Part shown: positions 1-11,644 of the stretch, in pieces
Layout of the letters: the number at the start of each line of letters is the position of its first letter
Position numbering within the stretch: the first letter of the stretch is position 1
Source: Brachycybe producta
Lineage: Eukaryota > Arthropoda > Diplopoda > Playtdesmida > Andrognathidae
Direction: 5' to 3'
DNA length: 64,000 bases
Assembly: GCA_036925085.1 (NCBI GenBank)
Contig: JAUPFP010000003.1
Span: forward strand, 11,986,675 to 12,050,674
Notes under the pieces: generated by a model
The model's input: only the letters and a program-made list of their open reading frames with translations
The model's database searches: none
Told to the model about the DNA's origin: nothing
Position numbers and translations under genes: made by a program

Positions 1-27
1 AGAAAAATTCTAAGACAATATATGACA

Positions 28-353
28 ACTAGTGGGGCAACCCGTCATAAATGACGGGTGCAAAATTCACAGGCAATTGTGCGAATGCGCGTCGTTTTTT
101 CCTTTTTTACTCCTTTCATTTCAATTTCAGTCACCCCCTCACACTTTTCTTTCTCTCTCCCCTTCTACACTTTCCAACCTTTTACCCTCACCCCCTCCCA
201 CTTTTCTCCCTCTCCTCCAAAGGAAGAGTTCAACATATAGTTGACCTTGAGAAAAAAAAACGGTTCATTTATTCAAATTTATATAAATTCCGACGTGCTT
301 TAATGGTTTTTGTTACTCCACACACACACAAACACACAGACCTGGGATATTAT
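28..353 (+). repeat. Dispersed repeat, copy 1 of 2
   Basis: This segment starts at ACTAGTGGGGCAACCCGTCA and ends near a (CA)n tract followed by GACCTGGGATATTAT. It recurs in the same orientation at 5611-5915 with few changes apart from a deletion in the CT-rich part. It contains a short palindrome, CCCGTCATAAATGACGGG, near its left end. Short ATG-initiated frames inside it read through CT-rich sequence and look non-coding. The class of element is unknown. Confidence 0.7.
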
Positions 354-657
354 GACAATAAATTGTCACGTGTAGCTCATAATATTGTAACAGTAAAGGA
401 CTAAGGTTAAACTTCACATTGGCATTTTGTGGTTTTAAAGCTAAGCTTTGCGTTGTTTATTTTGTAGGTTTTCAAGCATATTAAAGCTCTCGTAGACTCG
501 TTATATTCATGAGACTAATGCAGCGCATGCGTCAATAATTAATAGTGACGTCAAAATGATGCAAGCATTGCATTTAGCAGCACGCATTGCATTTTGGTAC
601 AACGCGCATGCGCTGTATTATTAGAAGATAAAACAAACTGTTGCTTCCTTGCTTTCT

Positions 658-1098
658 AAAGCCGATGCTACGCGTAGCAACAATTCAGCAATTTTAGAGC
701 AACATAGCTTGTGTTGCTCTATTGTTTAATGAAAGTTGAAACATCTGTCATAACAGCAACAAACCCGAATTGTTGCTCACAGATTGAAAGCAACAGAAAT
801 TTCAAATAGGACTTGGTTGCTCGAAAATAGAACCATTTCAACCAACAGCCAATAAAAACCGGCTTGAATAATCACATGACTATTTCAAATTTTCAACTGA
901 TGAAGACGAGAAAGAAGACGAAGCAAAATGTCTACAGTCTTTGGCTCACAACCTCTTTGTTTCATTGGTTGTTGCCTTCATGTATGTTTCATGAACGTTG
1001 CAACGTGTGTCATAGGTGTTGCTTGCAACAAATAGGAAACTACTGTTGCTACAACTAGTATTGTTGCTTGACTGTTGCTACGTGTAGCATCAGCTTAA
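658..1098. mobile_element. Foldback MITE-like element
   Basis: The ends are imperfect inverted repeats: AGCCGATGCTACGCGTAGCA on the left, and the complement of TGCTACGTGTAGCATCAGCT on the right. The interior is full of GTTGCT/AGCAAC words. It has no coding capacity and directly abuts a family A element at 1099. A smaller inverted pair around GCGCATGCG lies just upstream, at about 515-530 and 604-620. Confidence 0.6.
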
Positions 1099-1525
1099 CA
1101 GGCAATTAGAAATCGGAACAGAAGTTGGCTCCGCCCTTTTTATGACGAACGTAACTTCTGATTGGTTGGGTGTGTAGTCTGACGTCACATGCTTCGCCCG
1201 TTTCAACGTCGAACCACACAACAAACCAATGAGAAGTTGCCGGTCGTCATAAGAAGGGCGGAGCCAACTTCTGTTTGTCCCGATTTCTAATTGCCTGTTG
1301 TTTTCTATGGTTTCCATTTGGTTGGATATTTGAAGCTGATTATAGCATTGAAATACCATCTAACCAATCAGATTTCAAGATAAGTGAAAAGGCTGGGCAG
1401 CTGAGTTATGAATTAGCTGTTTGCTCTGTTGTGTCATTTTTAGAGCGGGCTAGAGGTTAGTTTTGACGCAAAAATATAGTAGGCCTACCAATGATTTCGT
1501 CGCTTTGAAGCTGTAAAGCAAAATC
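1099..1525 (+). mobile_element. Composite repeat: family A MITE plus 230-bp tail
   Basis: Positions 1099-1297 are a family A element: ends CAGGCAATTAG and CTAATTGCCTG, with an interior that folds on itself through CAACTTCT.ATTGGTT and GGGCGGAGCCAACTTCTG arms. It continues into about 230 bp of unrelated sequence to 1525. The whole composite recurs inverted at 29216-29640, so the tail and the MITE have travelled or been duplicated together. Confidence 0.7.
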
Positions 1526-2456
1526 AAACAGCAGCTTTAAAACCACAGAAAGCCAATATTGGCCTACAGTTTTTAACCTTTACAAGATTAAATTACGAAA
1601 TATTTTTACGACAAATATTGTCATATATTGCCATTGACTAGTGGACATGCAATAATATGTGACAGTCATAAAATAGAAGCACACGAGCAAGGACATCATT
1701 AGGTAAAACATTTTTTTTGCTTCAAAAATTCTGAATTTGTGTCAGTCGAAGTCAGCCTTCTAAAAAAAAAAAAATAATCGACCTTGCGATTTCAATTTCG
1801 TTCACTGTGGCGTTCTTTACTGTGACAACACAGTCATTTTCTTATCGTGCAATGTGCATGACGGATTTTTTTTTGCTAGTAATTTAATTACGAGTAGTTT
1901 TAATCTTCATAAATGCTACATAAGACGACGAGCTCATGTGTGTATGTATTTACTGTGAGATTTGAGTGTGTGAAGAAGTCTTAGAAGAATTAGAGCGACA
2001 CGGGACGTTTTTGGAATGTATGACAGTCACATTAAATTTTCAGTGGAGGACATGCTCCAAATGTGCTCACTGAACGTGTTGCCTAGAAGTAGCAAAGAAA
2101 GAAAAAACCTTCTCAGCAACATTAAAATGCGGATTCAGTGCCTGACTAGCAGCAATTCAAAATATCTTCCATTTTTTTTATAACGACATAAGATTTAAAT
2201 AAAGATGTTGTTAAAAAAAAAACAATGTCGAAAATTAGAATTAAAAGAATAAAATGAGTGGCGAGGCTTGGGTCCACATGGCCATGCTGACGTAAGTGAG
2301 ACATGAGTTCGAGAGACAGAAATACAACAAAAACACGCCAGAATAAAGCAGAATTTAAAAAACAAAACAAAACAAAACTGAAACAACAGTCAGCAGTACT
2401 CAAGACAAAACCACAACAAATGTGTGACACAACACAAACAAACAAATAACATTAAA
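1526..2456. other. No recognisable feature
   Basis: AT-rich non-coding sequence with short homopolymer tracts. I see no conserved protein segment, RNA gene or repeat shared with the rest of the window. The longest frames here, on the - strand, are low-complexity and start in poly-A/T tracts. Confidence 0.5.
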
Positions 2457-3208
2457 GTTGTCCAATATTAAGTTTTCAAAGTGCAAATGTGCACCTTAAA
2501 TATATGTTTATCGATGCTATTTTTAAAAAGTATTTCAACATCGCGAATTTCTAAAGCCGTTATTACCCTAGCAACTTTTGATGCAAGAAAACGTGCAATG
2601 TGACATGCAATTTTGCCTTCAATGTTTATAGTGTGATATGACATGCGACTTGATAAAACTTTATTTTTAACTAGTGTGAGACTCAAGTCTCACACACAGA
2701 CTTTTCATGTAACTTTCTGACAAACAACCAATCAGGCCGTTTGCCGGAAATGAAATATGTAAGATTGAACGAATTCCCGGTTTCATGACTTCCAGTTTAT
2801 GAACTTCCTGTTAGTTGATCACAATATGGACACAAACCAAGGGTGCAGACATTGAAGAAAATTATGTACGATTTTCACTAAAATTCACAGCAGATGGTGT
2901 GGATGGAAAGTCATTTTTCTTTTTAGCTGCATTTTACTTGGATATCCAGAATAGAATTGAAATTTTAAAATTCAGAGTCAAAAACGTTGATAAAAAGTAA
3001 AATGGCTTCCGATACCGTACGAGATTCACCCTAATGTGTCGGCCCTTTGACATAAACCAAGTTTTGAAAACTTGATTGCAACTAGGTTGCATAGTGTGAT
3101 ATGGAAGTTTATTAAATTATTACGAAGTTCTAGTTGCAAGTCACATCACAGGTTGCATTGCAAGTTGAATTGCATTGCAGGTTGCTAGAGTAATGCCGGC
3201 TTTATGTT
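2457..3208 (+). mobile_element. Family B element within a family C fragment
   Basis: Positions 2457-2552 match one arm of family C (GTTGTCCAATATTAAG to GCGAATTTCTA). At 2553 this is interrupted by a family B element (AAGCCGTTATTACCCTAGCA to GCTAGAGTAATGCCGGCTT), after which C-like TGTTAAGAGCC resumes. B elements are 620-670 bp with inverted ends and recur at 8226-8877, 12907-13574 and 19526-20145. The interior has a 61-codon open frame that is only loosely conserved between copies, and I do not call it a gene. Confidence 0.65.
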
Positions 3209-3841
3209 AAGAGCCTATATGTGTGACGCCATTTTGAATATTAGCAGATGACATAGTTCCACTTTTCGCCGTTTAGTGGCGCCCCACAGCTAAGCCATTG
3301 AAACCAATGAGAAAGAGAAATTCCTATTTTAAAAAATACATGGTTCAGGCAAATGTTTTGTTTTCTGCAACGAAAATTGTTATTTTCAAAATTCAAATTG
3401 CAATATGTACATAACAATATTGCTCATCTAGTGATACGTTGGTACAAGTTTATAATTAGTTTTTCTATTTTTAATTTCATTTTAAAATCTCGTATTTTTT
3501 TAGCTCATGTTAAATCCCATAGGCGACAAACGCTCCTCCGTTTATACATTTTATAGGATCAAACTTCCCACTAACCATAAGTTTCATAATACCCTAAAAT
3601 TTGACCACTAATTGTATACGACTCAAATTACTCACCATTGTAGATCAAAAGTTGCTCTTCCTTTTTTCAGTAGTGCATATTTACCCAAAAAAGAGTCGTT
3701 ATTAAAATATACCCACTTTTATCCATCGATAAGAGAAAATGGCGGACAAAAGTGTATCAAAATTGATTTTTTTGCCACATGTTGACGTCACAGCTACAGA
3801 AGCGCCTACATGCGAAGATTTTTGTAAGTTTTTTTTCACTG

Positions 3842-4291
3842 TAGGCTCTTAAACTTCATTGAGTTCGCGCTGGTAAGTAAAAAAAATCCATTAAAATGCT
3901 CATAAAAATAGTTTTAAAAAATCAGAAAAAACAGCACGTGCGCCAATGTGTTAGCTTCACTGTGGTTTAATTGTGGTTTTTAAAATTATTTTTTAAGTAT
4001 TTTTACGAGCATTTTAATGGATGTTTTTTTTTTGCTTACGAGCGCATACTCAATGGAGTTTAAGAGTTAGAAATTTGTGATTTTGAAATAGTTTTTAAAA
4101 ATAGAACTGCATTTACCAATTTTTTGTCATTCTATCACTCGATCAGCATATATTTAAGGTGCACAATTGCACTTTGAAAACTTAATATTTGGACAAGTTT
4201 AAATATGAAAAATAAACATCGCCGCGACTATTTGCGGAGATTTTTCGAAGTAATGTGAAAGTATTGAAGTATTGTAATGTAGCCTCTTAAT
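3842..4291 (+). mobile_element. Family C foldback element, internally deleted
   Basis: The core hairpin of family C is visible: TCCATTAAAATGCTC and its inverse GAGCATTTTAATGGA flank a CAGCACGTGCGCCAATGTGT loop. A right arm then runs through ATCGATCAGCATATATTTAAG to GTAGCCTCTTAA. The outer half of the left arm is missing compared with the copies at 14846-15914 and 38903-39702. Confidence 0.65.
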
Positions 4292-5610
4292 ACCAGGCAG
4301 AGTTGAAAGAATGTTGCATTGTACTGAGACAAAACACAAACCTTTTTATATTTGCGGACTTTGAGCCCCGGACCATGAAATAGTTTGTAAAATTACAGAC
4401 AAAACAAAAACTTAAGACAAAAGTAGCAGAAATGTTTTAGAATTGTCGCCGATTTGTCTCGAAATACGGAACGAGTTTCTGTTTTGTTTGCGTTTTGTCA
4501 ACTTGATTTGGATCCAAGCCTAAAACGACGAATTCTATTTGCTGATTGTCGAGCAGGCGTCGAGCAAGTGGGAAATGTGCTATTTTCTGCTTCAAGCGGA
4601 TGTTGTGTCATACAAGAAAGATTATATGACCATGAATCAAAACTACTGCCTTTAATTACATTATATTCTTAATTCATTGAGAGACAGGAGGAGGTGGAGG
4701 AGGAGGGTATGGAGTGATGGGGGGGGGAGCCACTTATTAAATATTGCAAAATGGCCTTGGTGAAAGTTCCATTGTATTGAAGAACTTAGACGTTCTCTCT
4801 GGGCTTCACCTGGGTGTTTTCTGTTTAGAAAACCGTTAGGCCACCTCTTTTTTTTTTACTACTGATAACGGTATTGAAATCAGGTTCTAGACAGTACAGA
4901 GTGTTCACAAAGTTAATGTGCATGCGATTTTGCCTATGTTCTCCCAGTTAGAGTATCTTTTGATGACAAATTTAGGAGCCGATGGATTTTGGACGTGGAA
5001 TTACCACGGAATAAAAAGTTATACAGAAGGGAAACAGAAGCAGTTGGGCGCAGCCAGAAAAGTTCGTTCTGATTGGTTATTTAATTCAATTCAGTACACC
5101 TGCCATCAGCTTAAAAGCCATGTGTCAGAGGGGGGGGGGGGGGGGGTTACTCCCGATCACAAATGATTGTCATTCAGGTAAAACAAGACATCATTGTTAA
5201 ATTGAAATCATCCTAACAAAGAACTGTCAACTGGAAGAGAATTCCATAGTCTAATGAGTAATGACATTTGGTGAAAAAAGACCAAAAATATGCATCAGTT
5301 CTAGCCATATTAATTCTTTTAAAACCTTTGAATGCTTGTGTCTTCCCTTGCGACGATGTGTTGTATTCAATAAGTGATTAAGTAGGGCAATATTATCATC
5401 TGCCAGTAGCCGTCCGACAAGGACAAGACTTTCTGTCTTTTCTTCGGCCTTCTAATGATTCCCATTTTAGTTCCTGAAGCATGGAAGATACACTGTCTGT
5501 ATACACGTATCTTCCTTTCACAAATCTTGCAGTTCTACATTGTACCATTTCTATTTCGTGCTTTTAAGTTACTTCTAAATGGGCTCCAAATTGGGGAACA
5601 ATATTCTAAT
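4292..5610. other. No gene; G-runs only
   Basis: This stretch holds a GGA-rich patch near 4685-4730 and a G-run at about 5130-5146. One short segment near 5005-5030 resembles the AATAAAAAGTTATACAGAAG piece of family F. No exon or RNA gene is evident. A 72-codon frame at 4454 lacks any recognisable motif. Confidence 0.45.
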
Positions 5611-5915
5611 ACTAGTGGGGTAACCCGTCATAAATAACGGGAGCAAAATTCACAGGCAATTGTGCGCATGTGCGTCATTTTTTCCTTTTTTTACTCCTTT
5701 CATTTCAATTTTAGTCACCCCCTCCCACTTTTCTTTCTCTCTCTCTCCCCCTCCCCCTTCTACACTTTCCAAAGGATGAGTTCAACATATAGTTGACCTT
5801 GAGAAAAAAAAAACGGTTCATTTATTCAAATTTATATAAATTCCGACGTGCTTCAATGGTTTTGTTACTCCCCACACACACACACACACACGCATACACA
5901 GACCTGGGATATTAT
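5611..5915 (+). repeat. Dispersed repeat, copy 2 of 2
   Basis: Same element as 28-353, in the same orientation. It starts ACTAGTGGGGTAACCCGTCA and ends in a (CA)n tract followed by GACCTGGGATATTAT. Compared with copy 1 it lacks part of the CT-rich middle. Confidence 0.7.
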
Positions 5916-5929
5916 ATATATAATAATAA

Positions 5930-6360
5930 TAGGTTTGAGCAACTCACTTGAATTCATTTGACATGAACGCAAATTTGAACGTCTAAACTCGTGCTTGATT
6001 CCATTCAGATGATCAGCTGACATCAATTATTGGGTTAAGACATTCAATTCGCGTTCAATTCAAATGAATTCAAGTGAGTTGATCAGCTCACTCTGGAGTA
6101 AACATGATTTATTTAGAGTATAGAGTACATACCGAGTCTGCCCCTAGTTCGATCAAGTAACCGGTTAATTTAGATTTCATGCATCTTTCTATGTTAAAGA
6201 TTCGCCTATACCAACTCTGCCCTTAGTTTAAAGATGGCGACTTCATGCGTGACTTTCTATTACAGCAACATTAAAGGTTCCGACATAGTCCGAAGGTTCC
6301 CTTCTGTATAACTTTTTATTCTGTGGCCTTACTATGAGGAGGGCACATCATGTGACCATG
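5930..6360. repeat. Family F repeat with inverted 5' part
   Basis: The first part is an inverted pair (GCAACTCACTTGAATTCATTTGA, recurring as its complement ending GAATTCAAGTGAGTTG). The part from about 6105 (TTTAGAGTATAGAGTACATA, then CTTCTGTATAACTTTTTATTCTGTG) is related to 43910-44075 inside the IQSEC gene. No coding capacity was seen. Confidence 0.55.
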
Positions 6361-6830
6361 TCAGATCAATGAGAGTAGGGCCGGCTTTAGCAACTTCGGC
6401 CCCTTTCTTGATAGGGTTTTTTTTTTACTCTCCCGAGTTTGAGAGGAACGTACATAGAGAGCAAGGTTTGTAGAGTAACAGGTGTGCTCATAATGTTCAG
6501 CCAATAGACAAAGCCCCCAGGTACTGCTCTGTGACGTCAAAAGATTGTCAGCTTCAAACAACAAATTTTTAAAAAAAATGTCTATGGGGGGAAGAACAAG
6601 AAATTTTCCAAAAGTCAAACACAAAACCGTTGTTTCCAGTGTGTGAAATAAATAGAGCAAAACATAAACAAATAGAAAAACCTTAATATTTTGACTTTTC
6701 AATATGGCGTCGCCTCTCCTTTGGGGCGGGCTTCCTCGCGATAGGGAGCACACCTTACCATACTCTACAAACCTTGCATAGAGAGGGGACTTTGCGGTCA
6801 CCCTGTATGTCTTAAGGCGTTCTTATAGAC
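6361..6830. repeat. Imperfect inverted repeat
   Basis: GAGCAAGGTTTGTAGAGTA at about 6457-6476 is matched in inverse by TACTCTACAAACCTTGC at about 6760-6776, with flanking GGTGTGCTC / GAGCACACC also paired. A 146-codon frame on the - strand spans the loop but shows no family motif. I regard the segment as another foldback element. Confidence 0.45.
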
Positions 6831-7009
6831 TCTCCTCTCCTAATTCAATTTTGAATATAATGATTTATAGTAAGACTTCAAGTGGAGTATAGTAGGCTTA
6901 ATTAAAAAAAATGGAATACCCGCCTACACTTCCGCCTCTTCATTCATACGACTGCGTGGCCTTGTATTGGGGGGAAGGAGGAAGCACAAAAAGTTCATTT
7001 TGTGGGTTT

Positions 7010-7515
7010 TACTCTACGGAGCCTTGTAAAGGACATGCGAGATTTCTTTTAAATCTCGACATTTCCAGTTTTTCCAGAATCTCGATATTTCTTCTTTAAT
7101 CTCGATATTTCGTCTTTAATCTCGACATTTCGACTTTAATCTCGACATTTCGACTTTAATCTCGACATTTCGACTTTAATCTCGACATTTCGACTTTAAT
7201 CTCGACATTTCGACTTTTAATCTCGAAATTTAGACTTTTAATCTCTTATTGGGCCATGTTAATTGTGCCATGTTGTGCGCACCATACTCTTAATAATGAA
7301 ATTATTACAAGCGCCCTCTTGTACCAGAAGTAATTTAATTATTAAAGTATGGTGTGCACAACATGGCATAATGAACATGACCGAATAAAAGAGATTAAAA
7401 GTCGACTTGTCCAGATTTTGGAAAAAAAGTCGAAATGTCGAGATTTTGGAAAAGTCGAAATGTCGAGATTTAAAAAAAACAACTCTTGCCTGTCCTTTAC
7501 AGAGCTCCGTACTTT
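7010..7515. repeat. Foldback element with 20-bp tandem repeats
   Basis: The outer arms pair TACGGAGCCTTGTAAAGGACA on the left with its near-inverse TCCTTTACAGAGCTCCGTA on the right. Inside the left arm a 20-bp unit, CTTTAATCTCGACATTTCGA, is repeated about seven times (7090-7240); the right arm has the complementary AAGTCGAAATGTCGAGATT twice. The centre (7244-7380) is a second inverted pair, GGCCATGTTAATTGTGCCATG against its inverse. Confidence 0.65.
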
Positions 7516-8225
7516 TATGAAGTTATAGGAAACTTTTTTTTTACAGATAAACCACAGTGTCAGATTGGTTGTACATAGTAGTGCGTTTTCAAATGCACCC
7601 AAAGCCGGTTTTTTTTTTGTTGTTGTTTTGTTAAAAGTTTAATGCTCTTAATGCAGGTTTTTTGTTGTTGCATTTAAGTTTGTTTATTGTTTGTGTTTTG
7701 GATACATTAACGGAAAGTTTGCAATCTTTATTTGATGATTGATTGTATATTCTTTTTAAATTTTCCACCTGTTCATTTTGCCAAATCTTATCTTCTTAAA
7801 CTACTGTACAAATCTTTTCTGCGTTTGTTTTATTATTTTCTCTGGCGGTTATTTTTTTTTTTTGTGGTCATTGTTTGTTTTACTTGCAAATTAAAAACTT
7901 TCTGCTCATCACATTATTATCTGTTTGTTAGAAGATAAAATAGCTGACAATAAATAAAATTTAGGTTTTTATAACTGTGGTCTCTGTAATTACGAAATTT
8001 ACAGCAAAATGGCTGAAGAGCCATATTAACAAGTTCAGTAATAATTTTGACAAGTTCTTCAGTCATTTTGTTGCAAACTCCTTTATTACAGTGAAAACAG
8101 TTATAAAATGTACATTTTATTTTTTGTCAGCTAAATTATCTTATAACAAGTAGATAAGTTTTTAATTTACAAGTAAAACAGTTGGTTTCTCATACATTTC
8201 ACCTAAAGTTGTTCACATAAAGCTG
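7516..8225. other. No gene; T-rich and weak inverted repeat
   Basis: T-rich sequence followed at about 7960-8130 by an imperfect inverted repeat (TTTATAACTGTGGTCTCTGT against ACAGTGAAAACAGTTATAAA, with TGACTGAAGAACTTG-type pairing between). A 68-codon frame at 7732 is low-complexity and not supported. Confidence 0.4.
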
Positions 8226-8877
8226 CTATAACACTAGCAATTTTTAATGCAGTAAAATGTGCAATGTGACATGCAACTTCCTTGTTTATAATGTGATATG
8301 ACATGCAACTTGATAAAACTTTCCTTTTTAACTAGTGTCAAACTCAGTCTTGCCGAGTTGAACAGGTTCAACTTCTGACTGACTTTTCAAGTAAACTTTT
8401 TGATAAACAACCAATCAGGCCGTTTGCTAGAAATGACATATGTAACATTGAACGAATTCTCGGTTGCGTGACTTCCGGTTTATGAACTTCCTGTTAGTTG
8501 ATCACAATAGGGAAACAAACCAAAGGGGCAGACATTGAAGAAAATCATGTACGATTTTCACTACGATTCACAGCAGATCCTCGTGTGGATGGAAACTCAA
8601 TTTACTTTTTAGCTGCATTTTACTCGATAATCCAGAATAGAATTGAAATTTTAAAATTCAGTAAAACGCGGATTAAAAGTTAAAATGGCTTCCGATACCG
8701 TACGAGATTCACCCGAATGTCGGCCCCTTGACATAAACGAAGTTTTGAAAAATTGATTGGGAACTAGGTTGTATAGTGGGATATAGAAGTTTATTACAAA
8801 GTTCTAGTTGTAAGTCACATCACGAGTTGCATTGCACGTTGAATTGCATTGGAGGTTGCTAGTGTAATACCGGCTTA
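8226..8877 (+). mobile_element. Family B element
   Basis: Same organisation and orientation as 2553-3208: AAGCTGCTATAACACTAGCA at the left, GTTGCTAGTGTAATACCGGCTT at the right. The interior includes the shared GAACAGGTTCAACTTCTGAC, CAACCAATCAGGCCGTTTGC and ACAGGAAGTTCATAAACCGG words (some on the complementary strand). It is non-autonomous: no transposase is present. Confidence 0.65.
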
Positions 8878-8889
8878 ACACTTGTCTTA

Positions 8890-9340
8890 GACAGCCTTTA
8901 CACAGCTGAAATAGCAATAACATTGTTAGTAGCAAAATATTAATAACATGTTAATTAACAAATTTTTTTACTGTTTTGGTAAATGTTGACAACAAAAGAC
9001 TAATATCAATATTTTTTGACAAAAAAATTGGTAGCCATCCAAGAGTTGAATGTTATTAACAGCGTTGACAGCAGAAACAATGTGTTAGTAACATGTTGTT
9101 ATCAACATTGTTTGATGAGGATCGCCTTCAAAGTGGTCGCAGAATTTCTGCTATTAACAAAGTTAGCAACAATATTATCGACATTTTTAATGGAGGAAAA
9201 AAAAAAATAACACATGCTGAAAGTGAATGTGATTGACAAAAGTTAATAGCAAAATGTTATTAACATTTTCTAGAGACTTTTAACAATGTTACTAGCAAAT
9301 GTTGATAATAAAAGATAATATCTTCTAGGTCGATTTTTCA
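8890..9340. repeat. Family G repeat
   Basis: AT-rich repeat built from AACATTGTTAGTAGCAAAATGTTAATTAACA-like words and their inverse. A related copy lies in the IQSEC intron at about 41180-41580, sharing TAACAACATTG, ACCGCCTTCAAAG and AATATCAAATGT-type segments. No coding evidence. Confidence 0.5.
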
Positions 9341-9666
9341 TGTTTGTTTAAAAAAACATTGCTATAATAACACGTGTTTTCAGCAATGTTACTTCCGGTG
9401 TAAAAATCCTCATTGCGACTTTCAAAATGAATCCTCGATTTAACTTTTGATAGAATTGAGCTTTTTTTGTATAAAATGGTTCAAAATCGTGATTAAGAGC
9501 CTAGATACAGCGTTTAGTTTAAAATTTCTCCGAATCTGAGTGCTGCGATCGGGCGGACGTTAAAAAACCGTTTTTCAATCAAAACGGTTTTTTAACGTTT
9601 TTCTCCAGGTTTCAAGTCACATTATAATAGAAAAATAATTTCGCGTGCTAAGCTTATAAAAAGCAA

Positions 9667-10055
9667 ACATCGTGAAGCCAATAGATCAATGCACGTGCTA
9701 ATTTATTTGTTATTCTTCTAAGTCGTTTTTAATGGGAGTTCTTCAAATGTTTGAGTGACGGTTTTTTGGTCCTAAGGGACTTAACATGGAGTTAAAAAAT
9801 GTACGATTTTAAACGTTATTAAAAATAGAAGGACCTTTTCAAAATTTATCAAAAGGAAACATCGTGAAGCCAATACATGACAGTATATGCTAATTATTTT
9901 GTTATTGTTCTAAATTGTTTTTAACGAGTTTTTTTCAAATGTTTGTGGGACGGTTTTTGATCCAATAGGATTTAAAAAAATGTGTTAAAAAAAACGAACG
10001 ATTTTGAACCTTGTTTAAAAATAGAAGGACCTTTTCAAAAATTATATAAATCGAG
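9667..10055 (+). repeat. Two-unit tandem duplication, about 200 bp
   Basis: The segment from ATCGTGAAGCCAATAGATCA (9668) to AGAAGGACCTTTTCAAAATT (about 9845) is followed by a diverged second unit, from ATCGTGAAGCCAATACATGA (9870) to AGAAGGACCTTTTCAAAAAT. The flanking 9341-9666 and 10056-10900 show no feature beyond poly-T tracts and a C-run at 10858-10871. Confidence 0.55.
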
Positions 10056-11077
10056 CACGTAAAGAACAATACTTTTTATTGCATTTTGCGCTTTATTGTA
10101 TTTTTATTGAGCGATTGTGAGGCGATTTCTTGCAGTTTTTGTAACACCATATAATATTTGTCTATCATTTGTCTCTTTGTCGTCTGCTCAAAACAACTAG
10201 ATGGACGATGTGTATCTAATGTTCTTAAAATAAAATGGCTGACGCGCCGCTTCTTTCTAATTCCGGAACCTCTGCTGTCTTTTTTAAAGTTATTTTATTT
10301 TTAAACCAGGTTCAACGTTTTTCTTTTAAGTTATTTTTTTTAACTGTTCTTATTTCATGTTAAAACAGCTTTAAAGCAGCTCAAAAAAAGGGAATTATTC
10401 TTTCTTCTGTTCTCGATACATTTTTTTACCGTTTATTGTTTATAAAAGTTGGTGGAATTTTTTTAAAAAAAGTTTTTTTCTTCTCTTTTTTTCTTGTTTC
10501 ATTTATTTTGGGTGCTTCCGGTATGACGTATATTTGCCATTTTTTAACCTAAAAATGTTTTTTTCCCCTGTTTAAAATGAAAGGAAAAGTAAACTTGAAA
10601 TTGAAAAAGAAATAATAGGCCTATATAGAGAGAAAATTAATTCTAGCAATTAGTTATTGAGTTAATTATTTAATTTAGAAGTTGAAATAATTTTTTTAGG
10701 ATAAATTTTTGGTTGTACGTTGTTAACCTAGATGTAAAAACTAAGTGGGTTAAAAAAATGCGTTAACTCATCGTGAGAAATTATTATAATTTTATGTTTC
10801 TGTCAGAAGTTGAAGTCCAGTTATATTTTGCAATGACCATCTGGGAATTTGCAAACACCCCCCCCCCCCCCCACCAATTATACCTTGTAAATATGCACAA
10901 CTAATTGCATGGTGGTTTTTAAGTCTCTCCAACTCTTGATTTATTGTAACGACTCGGCTGGTCCGTCACAATACCCTGGGCTTGTTTTCCCTGAAACTCA
11001 CCCAGCCAGACTCCGTCAGGGACGGGATCGCAGCGTTAGCTGCCCGCTTGCACACTTGTCACTTGAGACGAGATACT

Positions 11078-11475
11078 ATAACTCGTCCGGACGAGATACT
11101 AAGTCGGGTCTGGATGAAAGGATGAACATATTAGGGTAACTCTAAAACCCGAAACAGAATGCATATAGAACTGGAGGAACACTATACTTTTTTATAAAAA
11201 AAAACCGGCGATTAGGAGGTGTTACGTTAAGTTAAAGTTGTAGCAGTGGTCTGGGATGTGGCGAGCCCCCAGAATGTAAAAAAAAATCACATGATTTAAT
11301 TGTAAAAAAAATGGTCATGTTCCGTACCCATGTAAGGTAGCGTGTTCAACCAATTTGATATGCATTTTGTTTCAGGTTTTAGAGTTACCCTACAATATTC
11401 ATCTGTTCATCCTTTCATCCTGACCCGACTTACTATCTCTTCTGGACGACTTAGTATCTCGTCCGGACGAGATAA
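11078..11475. mobile_element. Foldback element with about 100-bp arms
   Basis: GTCCGGACGAGATACTAAGT ... GAAAGGATGAACATATTAGGGTAACTC on the left is repeated in inverse at 11360-11475 (GAGTTACCCTACAATATTCATC ... GACGAGATA). The spacer contains no open frame. The sequence just left (10950-11077) and right (11476-11640) is GC-richer than the surroundings and may belong to the same element. Confidence 0.6.
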
Positions 11476-11644
11476 AAAATACCTTATGTCCTGAACAGGG
11501 CTCCGTACTATCCCGACAGGGAAAAAAAACATTGCTGAGGTCGTTGGTGACGCCTCATAAAAACGGCCGCCCGTGGCGGACTGCCTCCTCCCCTTTGCCC
11601 CTCCCTTGCTACGCCACTGGGTAGAGGGAGGTTCAGCTTTCACC

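Noticed and set aside
2815..3000. A 61-codon frame recurring in three family B copies (also 8498-8683 and 19757-19960)
   Set aside because: Similarity follows from the DNA repeat. The frames carry gaps and different ends, and I see no transposase motif.
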